Positions 14,612-23,163 of a stretch of DNA of 37,914 bases are shown piece after piece. Source of the stretch: a virus. Each line of letters starts with the position of its first letter. Position 1 is the first letter of the stretch. Below the pieces are notes generated by a model that had not been told where the DNA came from, ran no database searches, and saw only the letters and a list, made by a program, of their open reading frames with translations. A program made the translations under genes and the position numbers. Location: IMG/VR virus record IMGVR_UViG_3300048690_000048, positions 1 to 37,914 of that record; one strand, written 5' to 3'.

Positions 14612-15430
14612 TTATTTCATCCCCATGTAAGAGCCACCAAGCCCAAAAAGCCCTTGCATTGCAGAGCTTCCGAATGCATTATTTGCGTTGGTCTGCCCAA
14701 GTTGCGCGTTGTACCCTGCCTGAGTCGCGCCCATCATGTCAGCCCCTCCAGTCGTTGCCTGTTGGTTGTAGCTGCTGAATGTTGGGTTTGTAACCTGTGA
14801 ACCAGTACGCAGCGCGTTCAAGTTATTCAAGTCGCGAGAATTGAAATATTGCTGCTCTTGAATGCCCTGTTGTCGCGCTTGTTGTCCTAGTCCGATACCT
14901 TGCAATGCAGCTTGAGACGTTGCATCGTTGCGAGCGTTGTTTAGGTCCGTCATGCCGTTAGTCCACGCCTCTGTACCGCGAGCGATGCCTTGGTTTGCAA
15001 GTTGCGTTTCAAGAGCGGACTGGCGACGGTCAAACTGAGGATTTAGGCGCGACATAATCGCATCTTGAGCAGTCTGGCCTGGGTTGATTGCACTGGGTGT
15101 CAGTGATGCGTCATCCCATCCACGCCCTTGTTGACCTGATACGCCTTGCATGGCGTTGCTTTGCAGTCCGGCTAAACCTAATGCAGATTGGTTGTCAGCG
15201 TTTAGAAGTTGTTGCCCTGTGGATGACAGGTTCATATTCTGATCCCAAGTACCATTCGGGTTTTCTTGGTATGTCAGTGAACCATAAGGCGTATATTGAT
15301 TGACTCGATTAGCGCGGGTTGCCTGTTGTGCCGCAGCTAGATTCCCCGATGCTGTGGCCTGAGCCGCTCCCGTGTAGTCTGGTGCAGCGGGTGCGCTTTG
15401 AATGCCAAATATGTCTTTAATCGCGTTCAT
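14612..15430 (-). CDS. internal virion / DNA-transfer protein, Gln/Asn-rich
   Basis: 272 residues, unusually rich in Gln, Asn, Ala and Gly, starting MNAIKDIFGIQSAPAAPDYT. Contains QYTPYGSLTYQENPNG and helical Gln-rich repeats (about 130-190), and ends in a Gly/Met-rich tail. This pattern is typical of small internal proteins encoded between the tail tube and the larger ejection proteins of podoviruses. Coupled to the upstream gene by ATGA. Confidence 0.65.
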   Translation of the reverse strand: MNAIKDIFGIQSAPAAPDYTGAAQATASGNLAAAQQATRANRVNQYTPYGSLTYQENPNGTWDQNMNLSSTGQQLLNADNQSALGLAGLQSNAMQGVSGQQGRGWDDASLTPSAINPGQTAQDAIMSRLNPQFDRRQSALETQLANQGIARGTEAWTNGMTDLNNARNDATSQAALQGIGLGQQARQQGIQEQQYFNSRDLNNLNALRTGSQVTNPTFSSYNQQATTGGADMMGATQAGYNAQLGQTNANNAFGSSAMQGLFGLGGSYMGMK

Positions 15431-15756
15431 AGATTCTTTACTCCAACAGTTGCAACTTCTTTATAGCCGTGTGATTTAATCCAGCCCTTCCTTCCACAGT
15501 AAGAAATAAGCTCAAATCCGTTATTGCGGCCATAGTCTTCTGCCTGTTGAGCCAGAACGTCTATTTGTGACATTATGCCAGCAGCAAGCCATATTTGGAT
15601 AGCTTTTTTTCCAAACATAAAACTACTATTAGCCACTAATACAGATTCGCCAAGCTCAAACAAAATATAGTTTTGCTGCTTTACTTGCTCCCATGGAATG
15701 GGGGCAATAGACTCATTTATTAGCGGCTCCAATAAAGAGCGCCATTTGTCAATCAC
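15427..15756 (-). CDS. degenerate GNAT-like small virion-region protein
   Basis: 109 residues. The second half (IDVLAQQAEDYGRNNGFELI then GRKGWIKSHGYKEVATVGV) recalls the last strands and helices of a GNAT acetyltransferase, as in similar small proteins at this locus of other podoviruses, but the acetyl-CoA-binding pyrophosphate loop is not evident. A catalytic role is doubtful. Coupled to both neighbours (ATGA). Confidence 0.55.
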   Translation of the reverse strand: MIDKWRSLLEPLINESIAPIPWEQVKQQNYILFELGESVLVANSSFMFGKKAIQIWLAAGIMSQIDVLAQQAEDYGRNNGFELISYCGRKGWIKSHGYKEVATVGVKNL

Positions 15757-17309
15757 AAAATGGCCCCAGATTCATAAACAACATCAGTAGAAACCCAGCG
15801 AACATCAATACCGCTAGAGGCTATCTTCATTTGAGGTGCGCCGTAATATCCAACACCTGATACGCCTTGCCATGCTTGGTAGATATTGAAGTCAGCGCCG
15901 AATACACCACTGTCCCATATAGACGAATCCCATGCCCCATAAACAACAGGAGAGAATGAAAGCGGCGAAGTATTGAACGTCATATCAAAATCGACACTCA
16001 TCGCGCCACTGACTACAGGACTGCCGCTTGCTCTCAATATTGGCCTAGTCATTGTCCAGCGTTTTAGATTGCCGGGGTTGCCATAGGTTGAAAATGCCTG
16101 TATGCACGTCCCGTTGATATTTGAAACATCATCAACGAACCCATTCCATGCGCGTCCTACAAACCCATTACCACCGAAGTATGGTTCGTCATTAAACAAG
16201 TCCCAACAGTTCGCATTCCATCCGGTGAATTTAGCCCATGACCTACTTATGGTGTTCATTGCATATTGCTCTTGCAAATTACCTTCAGCAGTAGGCACAT
16301 TGAGAATCAACATATTCTCTTTTGCATAATAAACAAGCGCCCAACCGAAGTTGCCAGAATAACTAGAAACTGAGCTTGATATTGCAAATTGAATTTTATC
16401 TGTTATAGCTACCCTAGGGTTTACACGGGATGATTGCAATGCCCCGCCCATAGGGACTAGCCCGTCCTGAGAGATATAAAAAAGGTCGCCTGAGAATTTA
16501 TACAAGCACCGCTCACCAACAGGTGCCCCCAATGCCCATACACCCTTAAGCGCCCAAGTTGTAGCGCTACTAGGGTCAGTCCCTTGATATACGATAACTT
16601 CGCCATTACTAGTAACGATGACGTAGTAATCATCCACGCCTGTTCCTGCGTCAATCGTCCAAGTCGAGTGTGCGACGATATATCCGCCCTTTTGAGCCAC
16701 CGATGAAACATCAATCGGGTTTGCAGCACCACCAACGGATGAAACTGGCAGATACCATGTTTTTAAGGTGTTCTTGCCAATAAACCAAGCACGATTCTTA
16801 AACACTATCGGGCTTGTAAGTGTGGTCGTTGTCACGCCTGTAATAGACGGGGTAGAAGCGCCATCGATTAGCGTCCACGTTGTCCCGTTATATAGCATGG
16901 GCTTGTCCACGCCATTGGCCGTATAGAGAAAATTACCGCCAGCCGTTGCTATATTTGTATATTGCCAGCGCGAATTAGTTTTTCCCGTAGCTACCGCCGC
17001 TCCCACTGCACCAGTATTTGAAGCATCGTAAAAGCTGCCACCAGCCACGGCAAATAGCTTTTCGCTAGTACCAGCAGAATACACCATTAGGCTTTCTACT
17101 TGCCCGCTTATTCCGGTTGCTTCTTTGGTATATCCCTTGCGCAGTTGACATTCTGTAGTAAGTGGAAACCAATTCTCCATCACCACAGCGTCTTCTGGCT
17201 TCATGTTTGTCATGGTGTCACGAGCGTTCCACCCACCTACTGGAGACGGCAAAGAAACGGAACGAGATACTGCTATTCTTCGCCCTTTTGTTCTTGCAGC
17301 TTGTCTCAT
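15753..17309 (-). CDS. tail hub/stabilisation protein, P22 gp10-like beta-propeller
   Basis: 518 residues. VSLPSPVGGWNARDTMTNMK followed by PEDAVVMENWFPLTTECQLR is the characteristic start of short-tail stabilisation proteins. Repeated blade-like strands follow (FAVAGGSFYD, FLYTANGVDK, YYVIVTSNGEVIVY, LFYISQDGLVPMGG). It would extend the gp4-like adaptor ring to form the tail hub. Coupled to the adaptor gene by a TAATG overlap. Confidence 0.8.
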   Translation of the reverse strand: MRQAARTKGRRIAVSRSVSLPSPVGGWNARDTMTNMKPEDAVVMENWFPLTTECQLRKGYTKEATGISGQVESLMVYSAGTSEKLFAVAGGSFYDASNTGAVGAAVATGKTNSRWQYTNIATAGGNFLYTANGVDKPMLYNGTTWTLIDGASTPSITGVTTTTLTSPIVFKNRAWFIGKNTLKTWYLPVSSVGGAANPIDVSSVAQKGGYIVAHSTWTIDAGTGVDDYYVIVTSNGEVIVYQGTDPSSATTWALKGVWALGAPVGERCLYKFSGDLFYISQDGLVPMGGALQSSRVNPRVAITDKIQFAISSSVSSYSGNFGWALVYYAKENMLILNVPTAEGNLQEQYAMNTISRSWAKFTGWNANCWDLFNDEPYFGGNGFVGRAWNGFVDDVSNINGTCIQAFSTYGNPGNLKRWTMTRPILRASGSPVVSGAMSVDFDMTFNTSPLSFSPVVYGAWDSSIWDSGVFGADFNIYQAWQGVSGVGYYGAPQMKIASSGIDVRWVSTDVVYESGAIL

Positions 17310-18019
17310 TAGATATTCCAGCTACCCGATGGGACAACTATGCCAGGGAAAATATCGTACTTGGTGTTGGACAGACTTAACCAATCCTTGGAGCCGTCTT
17401 TCCCCATAGCATCCATACACCGACGCTCGTAGGTGTTGAAGTCCTCAGCATATTCAAAGCCTTTTAGCTTTTTCCAGCGCCAGATAGCGCCTAGAACCAA
17501 AAGATTCCATTCTAGGCGTGGTATATCAGTATCAGCGCCCCATTCTTCGCGGCCAGTTACCCCAGTTGAATCGCTGCACCAATTACGGGTTGTATATTCA
17601 AATACGCATGTTTGTCCAGCCACGGGGGTCGGGTACATGAAAAGACTACCGGCCTTAATTCGGAAGTTTGACCAAGGGCCATTGATTGCGAAGGCTTTGT
17701 TTTGCTGCCAACCCTGCGCGGATTTAGGGCCATACACCGGCCTTCTAAGTGTCCTATTCCAGATTGTGTCATTGATAACATAACCAAGGCCAGGAGCAAT
17801 TGTCTCCATGGCTCCCTGATTCTCAGCGGCCAAGGTTGTGAATGTTGCCTCAGTTTGCAGGCCAGTCCATTCGTGGCGGGCTGCAAGTTCCTGCCCTTCT
17901 TCGTTACATAGCGCGAGAATAGTAGTTATTTGTGGGTCAGTATTTCCTACGGCTTGCGTAGGCACTGTCAGCGACAATCTACCAGTTATTGCTTGAACTA
18001 TCGAAAGGCAGGTCGCCAT
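17309..18019 (-). CDS. head-tail adaptor, P22 gp4-like
   Basis: 236 residues. CNEEGQELAARHEWTGL (about 38-54), an AFAINGPWSNFRI segment and IPRLEWNLLVLGAIWRWKKL are typical of tail accessory factors that bind below the portal ring. The gene order, immediately before the gp10-like tail gene, supports this. Confidence 0.75.
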   Translation of the reverse strand: MATCLSIVQAITGRLSLTVPTQAVGNTDPQITTILALCNEEGQELAARHEWTGLQTEATFTTLAAENQGAMETIAPGLGYVINDTIWNRTLRRPVYGPKSAQGWQQNKAFAINGPWSNFRIKAGSLFMYPTPVAGQTCVFEYTTRNWCSDSTGVTGREEWGADTDIPRLEWNLLVLGAIWRWKKLKGFEYAEDFNTYERRCMDAMGKDGSKDWLSLSNTKYDIFPGIVVPSGSWNI

Positions 18020-18022
18020 TTA

Positions 18023-18658
18023 TTACTCCACAGATTGACGCTCTGCCATATCTGGCAGCAATGATTTAGGCTTACGCCCACGCTTAACCTGTAGAGGTTC
18101 GTCTGTATTATCTGCGATTTGTTCCAATTGTGAAAGCCTTTGGGTTAGCTCCAACAATTGCTTTTTTAGAAACTCATTTTCAAGAGTTGCAGAATCTTTA
18201 CCTTTGCACCACTCTTGCGCCTTTTGCTTAAACTCGCGGCCACCCATGCCATAGGAACGCATAGCTTCCTCGGTCATAGCTGCGACATCTTCAATGGTCA
18301 ATATGCGCATTGAAATAAAGTTATCGGCTTGGGATGGTGACAATACGGGCCACTCTTTAACGGATGTGCCGTCTAATGGTGCATCTTGCCCATTTTTCCA
18401 AGAATCAAACTTGCGGTGAAATCCATCAATCCACTCTTGCGGGTAAGCGTCTGGCGAACCGTTCACAGACTTGATTTTCAACATGGCCAGCCAATCGACT
18501 GCAATGCGCTCGACTTGATCTTTCGAGCCTGGCTGCATGATAAATGCCATGTCCAAGTCTTTGGTAACCCGACGGCCTAGCTCTTCAGAGCGAAGTTTGT
18601 CGTGAATTGCGACACGTTTGAATTCAACAAAAGGTGGGCGTGCTTGATGTAATTCCAT
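18023..18658 (-). CDS. hypothetical virion-region protein, 211 aa
   Basis: Helical, charged protein with a C-terminal coiled coil (about 155-185, LENEFLKKQLLELTQRLSQL) and a basic end (VKRGRKPKSLLPD). The N-terminal part (ARPPFVEFKRVAIHDK) recurs in phage head-to-tail region proteins of unknown function. It lies between the head-protein terminator and the adaptor gene. No enzyme motif. Confidence 0.65.
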   Translation of the reverse strand: MELHQARPPFVEFKRVAIHDKLRSEELGRRVTKDLDMAFIMQPGSKDQVERIAVDWLAMLKIKSVNGSPDAYPQEWIDGFHRKFDSWKNGQDAPLDGTSVKEWPVLSPSQADNFISMRILTIEDVAAMTEEAMRSYGMGGREFKQKAQEWCKGKDSATLENEFLKKQLLELTQRLSQLEQIADNTDEPLQVKRGRKPKSLLPDMAERQSVE

Positions 18659-18713
18659 TTTCTCTTTCCTGTTTAGGATTTATTGCAGAATGCACTGAAT
18701 GATGCACTCTGGA

Positions 18714-18735
18714 ATAAAAGGGGCCGAAGCCCCTT
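18714..18735 (-). terminator. intrinsic terminator after the capsid and head genes
   Basis: On the minus strand AAGGGGC-TTCG-GCCCC is followed by TTTTATT: a UUCG tetraloop hairpin with a 5-7-bp GC stem (18720-18733) and a U-tract (18719-18713). It follows the stop of the 238-aa head protein and would reduce transcription into the tail genes. Confidence 0.85.
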
Positions 18736-18741
18736 CCAAGA

Positions 18742-19458
18742 TTAGAGAATCTGACCCTGAGCGCAGGGGTTGTTGATAATTGCAGCGCCGTAGCCCGTGT
18801 AAGTACCTGTGAGGGTAATAGAACCGGATGCGGTTGCATTCTTATCGCCAGTGGTGCCGATAGCAGAGCCAGTGTAGATAGTGCGGCCATCTGGGTCAAG
18901 AGCAGCTACCACGGTGCTGGCAGGGATACCAGTGCCGGACAGTGCCATGCCTAGGAAGAAGCCATCGTAACCGGATGCGCACACCACCTTGCCAGAACCC
19001 AACACAGTCGCAGCGGTGACGGTTTTGGTGCCAGTAGCAGCGATGCGGTTACGAGTGCCCAATAGTTGCTTGCCTGCGGCCAAAGTTCCAGCGATACCAG
19101 CCGCTGCCACTGCTACGGCTGTATCAGCCGCAACGGTTGCATTGGTCTTATACACGGCCAATCCTTCGGTTTGAACCCAGCCATAAGAGCCGGAGGCAGT
19201 AGGGGCCATGGCCACGCCAAAGGCGAAACCTTGACCAGCGGTTGAAGGCAACAAAGCGCCCTCATAGAGTTCAGACCACATAACCAGCGAACCCTTGAGA
19301 ATAGCAGCGGCTGATTTGATGTAGACAAACTTGCCAGTGCCCCAATAAGGGTCAACGGCGGTTACTGTCATACCCAAGGGTTGACGTTGCACGGTGTCAG
19401 GGGCGAACCAATCATTGAATGGTTGAGTGCCCAGAGTGGGGGAGATTGCAGAGAACAT
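18742..19458 (-). CDS. head protein, probably decoration/capsid-stabilising
   Basis: 238 residues, beta-rich, with many Ala, Gly, Thr and small hydrophobic residues. The early DPYWGTGKFVYIKSAAAILK, then GQGFAFGVAMAPTASGSYGW, matches the pattern of phage head proteins encoded next to the capsid gene. Located directly after the major capsid gene, with AAAGGAAAAAAA before the ATG. Confidence 0.65.
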   Translation of the reverse strand: MFSAISPTLGTQPFNDWFAPDTVQRQPLGMTVTAVDPYWGTGKFVYIKSAAAILKGSLVMWSELYEGALLPSTAGQGFAFGVAMAPTASGSYGWVQTEGLAVYKTNATVAADTAVAVAAAGIAGTLAAGKQLLGTRNRIAATGTKTVTAATVLGSGKVVCASGYDGFFLGMALSGTGIPASTVVAALDPDGRTIYTGSAIGTTGDKNATASGSITLTGTYTGYGAAIINNPCAQGQIL

Positions 19459-19503
19459 TTTTTTTCCTTTAAGTTATGGGCCAGGTTACCCCGGCCCTAT
19501 AAA

Positions 19504-20481
19504 TTACGCCTTACCAACGCCCTGGCGAGCGCGGTTAGAGCAGACCAAGTTACCTTGGAACAACACTGGGATAACCAATGCGTCTTGATTGACAGAACGC
19601 AGCTCAGGCATGATTTCCATGTTTGCATCTTGGTGAACAACCAACTCAAGGAAGTCGGAATTCAAGAAGTACATGTGGTTAGCAGGGATGCCGGATGCGC
19701 TGGAATCAAAGAACACGTCAGCGGTCTTGTATTTCATGCTGATCATGCCGCCCTTACCTTCGTCAGCGGGAGCGTAACGCTTCAAAGACGATTGAGAGGC
19801 TTCATAGAAGCTGAAGTAGTTCGAATCCATGACGATCAAGTCAGGCGTATCGTTACCACGGGTACATTGCAGCCACAAAGGCAGCATGATGCCGGCTTCG
19901 ATAGTTGCAGCGGAAACGGTGACGGACTGAGTGGCAGCGCTGATTACCTGGTTTTGCCAGAATGGGAAGTTAGTAGAGTTGATACCACCAACAGTTCCAG
20001 TGCCAAGGTCAGAAACCAACGCTTGAATACCGTTCATCTGGTTAGACGCTGTACCGTCAGAGTACAAATCACCAGACAAGCCGTTAGCCATAGAGCGCTG
20101 TGCATTTTTCAGTTTTGTTTTCACAAAGTTGATAATGCGATTGGAACCGCTGTTAGTGCGAATTTCCAAACCGGAGGCGGCCACGTTAACGGCAACTTGA
20201 CGCCATGCGTATTCAGCAGCAGAGATAACGTCAACCGCACCGACGTTCAAAACGTCAAAGCCGGAGTAACGTTGGTACGTGCTGTTAGCTGCGTAGTCCA
20301 AAGGTGTGACGATAGACAAGCCACCATCTTCCAAGCGGATACGGCCTTTTTCTGTAATACGGCGATACAGTGCATTGTGGTTGGAAACGTTATCGGCAAC
20401 TTCTTTTTTGTGGTTGCGATAAGTGGTGCTCACCAGTTCGGTGAAGGTATTGAAAAGGGTGCTTTGACCGGGAGAGGCCAT
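19504..20481 (-). CDS. major capsid protein (HK97-fold, SU10-like)
   Basis: 325 residues. Starts MASPGQSTLFNTFTELVSTT, then RNHKKEVADNVSNHNALYRR, with VAVNVAASGLEIRTNSG and LIVMDSNYFSFYEASQSSLK later; order and length fit the SU10-like group of HK97-fold capsid proteins, which form the E-loop and P/A domains without a fused scaffold. A separate scaffold-like gene is upstream. Very strong Shine-Dalgarno (TTAGGAGTTAATC before ATG) as expected of the most abundant virion protein. Confidence 0.85.
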   Translation of the reverse strand: MASPGQSTLFNTFTELVSTTYRNHKKEVADNVSNHNALYRRITEKGRIRLEDGGLSIVTPLDYAANSTYQRYSGFDVLNVGAVDVISAAEYAWRQVAVNVAASGLEIRTNSGSNRIINFVKTKLKNAQRSMANGLSGDLYSDGTASNQMNGIQALVSDLGTGTVGGINSTNFPFWQNQVISAATQSVTVSAATIEAGIMLPLWLQCTRGNDTPDLIVMDSNYFSFYEASQSSLKRYAPADEGKGGMISMKYKTADVFFDSSASGIPANHMYFLNSDFLELVVHQDANMEIMPELRSVNQDALVIPVLFQGNLVCSNRARQGVGKA

Positions 20482-20498
20482 GATTAACTCCTAAAAGA

Positions 20499-21533
20499 TT
20501 AAATTAAACCCAGCTCGCGAGCTGTGTCTCTGATTGTGTCGTCGATGCTACCAACGGCCCTTGCTGATGGCAACGTACCTTTGCGAGATACATTAACAGC
20601 CGCAGCCTGCTTGGCAGATTGCGCTTTCTGAGTAGCAATCGCTTTCCGCTCAGTCTCTGCTTTGACTTGCTGTTGGGCAAGCACTTGAGCGCGGACGGTT
20701 GGGTTAGCGTAGATTGCCTTTTCATAGGCGTCTCGGAGGTCGGTTGCCATGCCTGCCTGTAAGAGGCCTGCCATGTCATCCCTAACCGCCGCAAAGTGCA
20801 CGTTAGCGGGGTCGCCAGAGAATCGCTCAATTTCGCTGTTAAGCGTTGCGCTCTCTTGCTGCTCGCGTGCTTGGGTTTGTTGTGCAATCCAGCTTTCCAT
20901 TTGGGTAAGCTTTTGTTGGAGTGCGTATGAGTTGCTATCAAAGGGCGCGACTTGTGTTTGCGCCGCTTGGAGAATGTCGATTCCATAGTCCGCTGCAATT
21001 TTGTGCAGCATTTGTACTTTTTGCTCAGAGCTTCCAGTGCGCAGCATAGAGTCAGCTTGTAATAAGCCTTGTACCGCCACATCGGGTGACATGCCCGTAG
21101 CTTCAATGTTGCGCATGTATGGCGATAGCGCATTGCGCATCGTGTCACCGAATTGTGCTTTTTCACGGTACTGCTCTAAACCACGGTGCATTTCATCCGA
21201 GCGACGGATAAACTCTTGCATCACTACGGGGTCCTTTGCAATAGCGTTTGCCGCTTCTTTGCGCAAACCCAGACGCTGCAATTCAGTGGGTATGGTTACT
21301 TGCTCTGGCTCAGTAGCTGCAATCTCTGGCGCAACTTCTTCGCTTGCCTCAGGCTCTGCTGGTTTAGGCTCTGTTGGCTCTACTGGAGTTTCTTTTGATG
21401 TGAACCTGCCCTTATCGTCTCGCTCATCAGAACGGGATTCGATATTCTCCAAAGTTTGCCGAATGGTATCGTCCATCGACATTACTTCGGGTTTTTCAAT
21501 TTCCTCTGTTGAGAGGTCCGCATCATCTTGCAT
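20499..21533 (-). CDS. scaffolding-like protein
   Basis: 344 residues, acidic, helical and lacking enzyme motifs: N-terminal Glu/Pro-rich disordered stretch (about 30-75, with DDKGRFTSKETPVEP), central helices and Gln-rich coil (about 195-290), and a short basic-Ala end (KAQSAKQAAAVNVSRKG). Position immediately before the major capsid gene and composition are those of head scaffolds, which are removed during maturation. Confidence 0.75.
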   Translation of the reverse strand: MQDDADLSTEEIEKPEVMSMDDTIRQTLENIESRSDERDDKGRFTSKETPVEPTEPKPAEPEASEEVAPEIAATEPEQVTIPTELQRLGLRKEAANAIAKDPVVMQEFIRRSDEMHRGLEQYREKAQFGDTMRNALSPYMRNIEATGMSPDVAVQGLLQADSMLRTGSSEQKVQMLHKIAADYGIDILQAAQTQVAPFDSNSYALQQKLTQMESWIAQQTQAREQQESATLNSEIERFSGDPANVHFAAVRDDMAGLLQAGMATDLRDAYEKAIYANPTVRAQVLAQQQVKAETERKAIATQKAQSAKQAAAVNVSRKGTLPSARAVGSIDDTIRDTARELGLI

Positions 21534-21547
21534 TTTTACTCCAATTT

Positions 21548-21561
21548 CTGCTATATAGCAG
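21548..21561. promoter_or_regulatory. perfect palindrome before the scaffold gene
   Basis: CTGCTATATAGCAG is a perfect 14-bp palindrome in the 35-base gap upstream of the scaffold-like gene. It could be a protein site or a small RNA hairpin. It lacks a matching -35 box, so a promoter is not claimed. Confidence 0.3.
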
Positions 21562-21568
21562 GGTTATA

Positions 21569-21967
21569 TCACAAAGCACTAGATAATATTGCTTTCTTAT
21601 CATCGCTAAGTGAATGATAAGCTCCAACTACTGCGTTTTCAATGGCAGTATCTTTTTGCTTTTCCTCGATTTTAACGCGTTCGCTTGCAGCTTTGCGCTC
21701 TGATTCCATACCCTCCCAAGGGCGGGAGTTATTACGAGCCATATCGTCACGGCGCTGCGATGGTGTATCAATCCACTTACCGCTAATGGGAGATTGATAA
21801 GACGGCATAACATAAACTGAGGCTGTGCGCTTTGGGTAAGCATGCATCATTAGTTTGTCAACCCAGCCCTGCTCTGGGTCTTGGTAATACTTGCCGTTAT
21901 TTGCTATCCATGTGGATTTATCGGATTCTGAAAATCCCAATTTCTCTTGTAGCTTTGAATAGTCCAT
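21569..21967 (-). CDS. hypothetical virion-region protein, 132 aa
   Basis: Starts MDYSKLQEKLGFSESDKSTW; the C-terminal half is a charged coiled coil (about 85-120). Contains MMHAYPKRTASVYVMPSYQS. No recognised family. Sits between the repeat protein and the scaffold gene in the head operon, 2 bases from the former. Confidence 0.65.
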   Translation of the reverse strand: MDYSKLQEKLGFSESDKSTWIANNGKYYQDPEQGWVDKLMMHAYPKRTASVYVMPSYQSPISGKWIDTPSQRRDDMARNNSRPWEGMESERKAASERVKIEEKQKDTAIENAVVGAYHSLSDDKKAILSSAL

Positions 21968-21969
21968 AT

Positions 21970-22968
21970 TTACCCCATTAAAAGCATCATCGCTTCTTCG
22001 TCGTCATCTTCAATATCTGATTGAATATCTCTGATGGATTGTATTTCAGCCGATAACCAATCAATGAACTTGCGTTCTTGCGTGTAATCTATTCGATGTA
22101 TCTCGGCCTTTGCTTCGCGCTTAATCTCTGCCACCACGGCAGGCGCTGGCACAAACCCCATCAATTGCTGATAAGTAGCCTCGATTGTCGATTCAATAGC
22201 ATCTTCGCGAAGTTGCTTTTTCTGCCAAGTCTTTTTATTCCATCCAGTATGCTTATTGTGGTGAAACGCATCATCGCCTCCCAATTTGGTAGGAGTTACG
22301 ACCGACGATATACGAGTGGCTGTTGCTGATAATGAACCCAACTGCCCAACGATAGCGCCGCTAGATGTGTGCAGTGATTTATGAACCGCAACGCCTGCAA
22401 TTGAGCCTATTTGACCGCTCAGAGTTCCACTAGTTGCATGACTTACGACTGCACCGGAACGAGTGGCAGACCCAGCAAGCAAGGCGCTTGGGCCAATTAA
22501 CGCGCCCGAAGACGATATTGCTCTAGTCCTATTCGATGCACCAGAGATTGATGCGCCAGGCCCAACGATAGCGCCGGTTGCATCATGGCTCAAAACTGCA
22601 CCAGAGCGAGCCGCAGAGCCTGCCAGCAATGAAGACTGCCCCACCAATACGCCAGACGTTGCCAGCGAGCGTATTCTGTTCGCAGTGCCAGAAATAGAAC
22701 TTCCGGGGCCAATCAATGCACCAGTGGCAGAGAATGCGTGTATGCGTGTCGCGGTGCCTGATACAGCACCAATCTGGCCAGATAACGTACCCGAAGTGCT
22801 GAAAGCATGAAGCCGCGCCGCAGAGCCAGATACAGACCCAATAACGCCAACGATTGCCCCGCTTGTATCGTGCGTAACCGTAGTTGGAGGGGTAGAAGCT
22901 CCCGAGCTAAGTGCCGATATAGGCTGCGAGCCTAGTGTATTTATACCTAGCAAGGCAGTAACTCCCAC
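21970..22968 (-). CDS. repeat-containing virion protein with Ser/Gly/Ala repeats
   Basis: 332 residues. Residues about 33-223 hold eight tandem units of 23 or 26 residues with the core S/T-G-A/T-L/I-x-G-x-x-(S/G)-x-x-x-G-x-A-x-R (for example STSGTLSGQIGAVSGTATR). Such units suggest a beta-solenoid or fibre-like rod. The C-terminal part (about 228-332) is unrelated: His/Trp/Lys-rich, then acidic helices ending in EDDDEEAMMLLMG. Probably exposed on the capsid or tail, but no family is assigned. Confidence 0.7.
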   Translation of the reverse strand: MGVTALLGINTLGSQPISALSSGASTPPTTVTHDTSGAIVGVIGSVSGSAARLHAFSTSGTLSGQIGAVSGTATRIHAFSATGALIGPGSSISGTANRIRSLATSGVLVGQSSLLAGSAARSGAVLSHDATGAIVGPGASISGASNRTRAISSSGALIGPSALLAGSATRSGAVVSHATSGTLSGQIGSIAGVAVHKSLHTSSGAIVGQLGSLSATATRISSVVTPTKLGGDDAFHHNKHTGWNKKTWQKKQLREDAIESTIEATYQQLMGFVPAPAVVAEIKREAKAEIHRIDYTQERKFIDWLSAEIQSIRDIQSDIEDDDEEAMMLLMG

Positions 22969-23129
22969 TTACCAGCGGGACACTTAGCGGCTATTAGGAT
23001 TGACTTACCCGCTAATGGGCAGTTACACAGTCCACATACGTCACTACCAAAGCGCACAACTTTATCCGGACACTTGTTGCAGGTGTCCAGTCTTTTCTCG
23101 CGTTGCACTTTGGTAGTGATGATGTTCAT
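22947..23129 (-). CDS. small zinc-ribbon-like protein, 60 aa
   Basis: ATG at 23129 (an in-frame TTG at 23159 lies within the hairpin upstream). Cys pairs CNKC (16-19) and CGLCNC (31-36), followed by KCPAGKWELLPC, a zinc-ribbon pattern with the CP.GKW ending typical of a small phage protein found among structural genes. It begins 2 bases after a terminator-like hairpin and has no clear Shine-Dalgarno, so its translation may be weak or regulated. Overlaps the next gene by 22 bases. Confidence 0.65.
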   Translation of the reverse strand: MNIITTKVQREKRLDTCNKCPDKVVRFGSDVCGLCNCPLAGKSILIAAKCPAGKWELLPC

Positions 23130-23130
23130 A

Positions 23131-23157
23131 TAAAAGGGGAGGCGGTTAAACCTCCCC
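23131..23157 (-). terminator. intrinsic terminator between head genes
   Basis: On the minus strand GGGGAGG (23157-23151 complement), an 8-base loop and CCTCCCC (23142-23136 complement) are followed by TTTTA. It follows the coiled-coil gene stop and abuts the next ATG. The first arm also resembles a Shine-Dalgarno, so it may affect translation as well. Confidence 0.8.
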
Positions 23158-23163
23158 AATTGA

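Noticed and set aside
19460-19503. GGGCC...GGCCC hairpin between capsid and head genes as a terminator
   Set aside because: No U-tract follows and the next gene starts at once with a strong ribosome site; at most an mRNA-stability hairpin.
19809-19819. TTCGAATCC resembling a tRNA T-loop
   Set aside because: Within the capsid gene, with no matching acceptor, D or anticodon stems. No tRNA was found by eye in the window.
19381-20487. Plus-strand open frame of 368 codons
   Set aside because: Lies wholly opposite the major capsid and head protein genes. Its length comes from their codon bias, and it has no protein-like pattern or ribosome site.
20504-21166. Minus-strand frame of 220 codons in another phase
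   Set aside because: Inside the scaffold-like gene; Cys/Arg/Lys-rich translation without coding character.
21001-21558. Plus-strand frame of 185 codons
   Set aside because: Mirror of the scaffold-like gene; Ser/Cys-rich translation typical of antisense reading.
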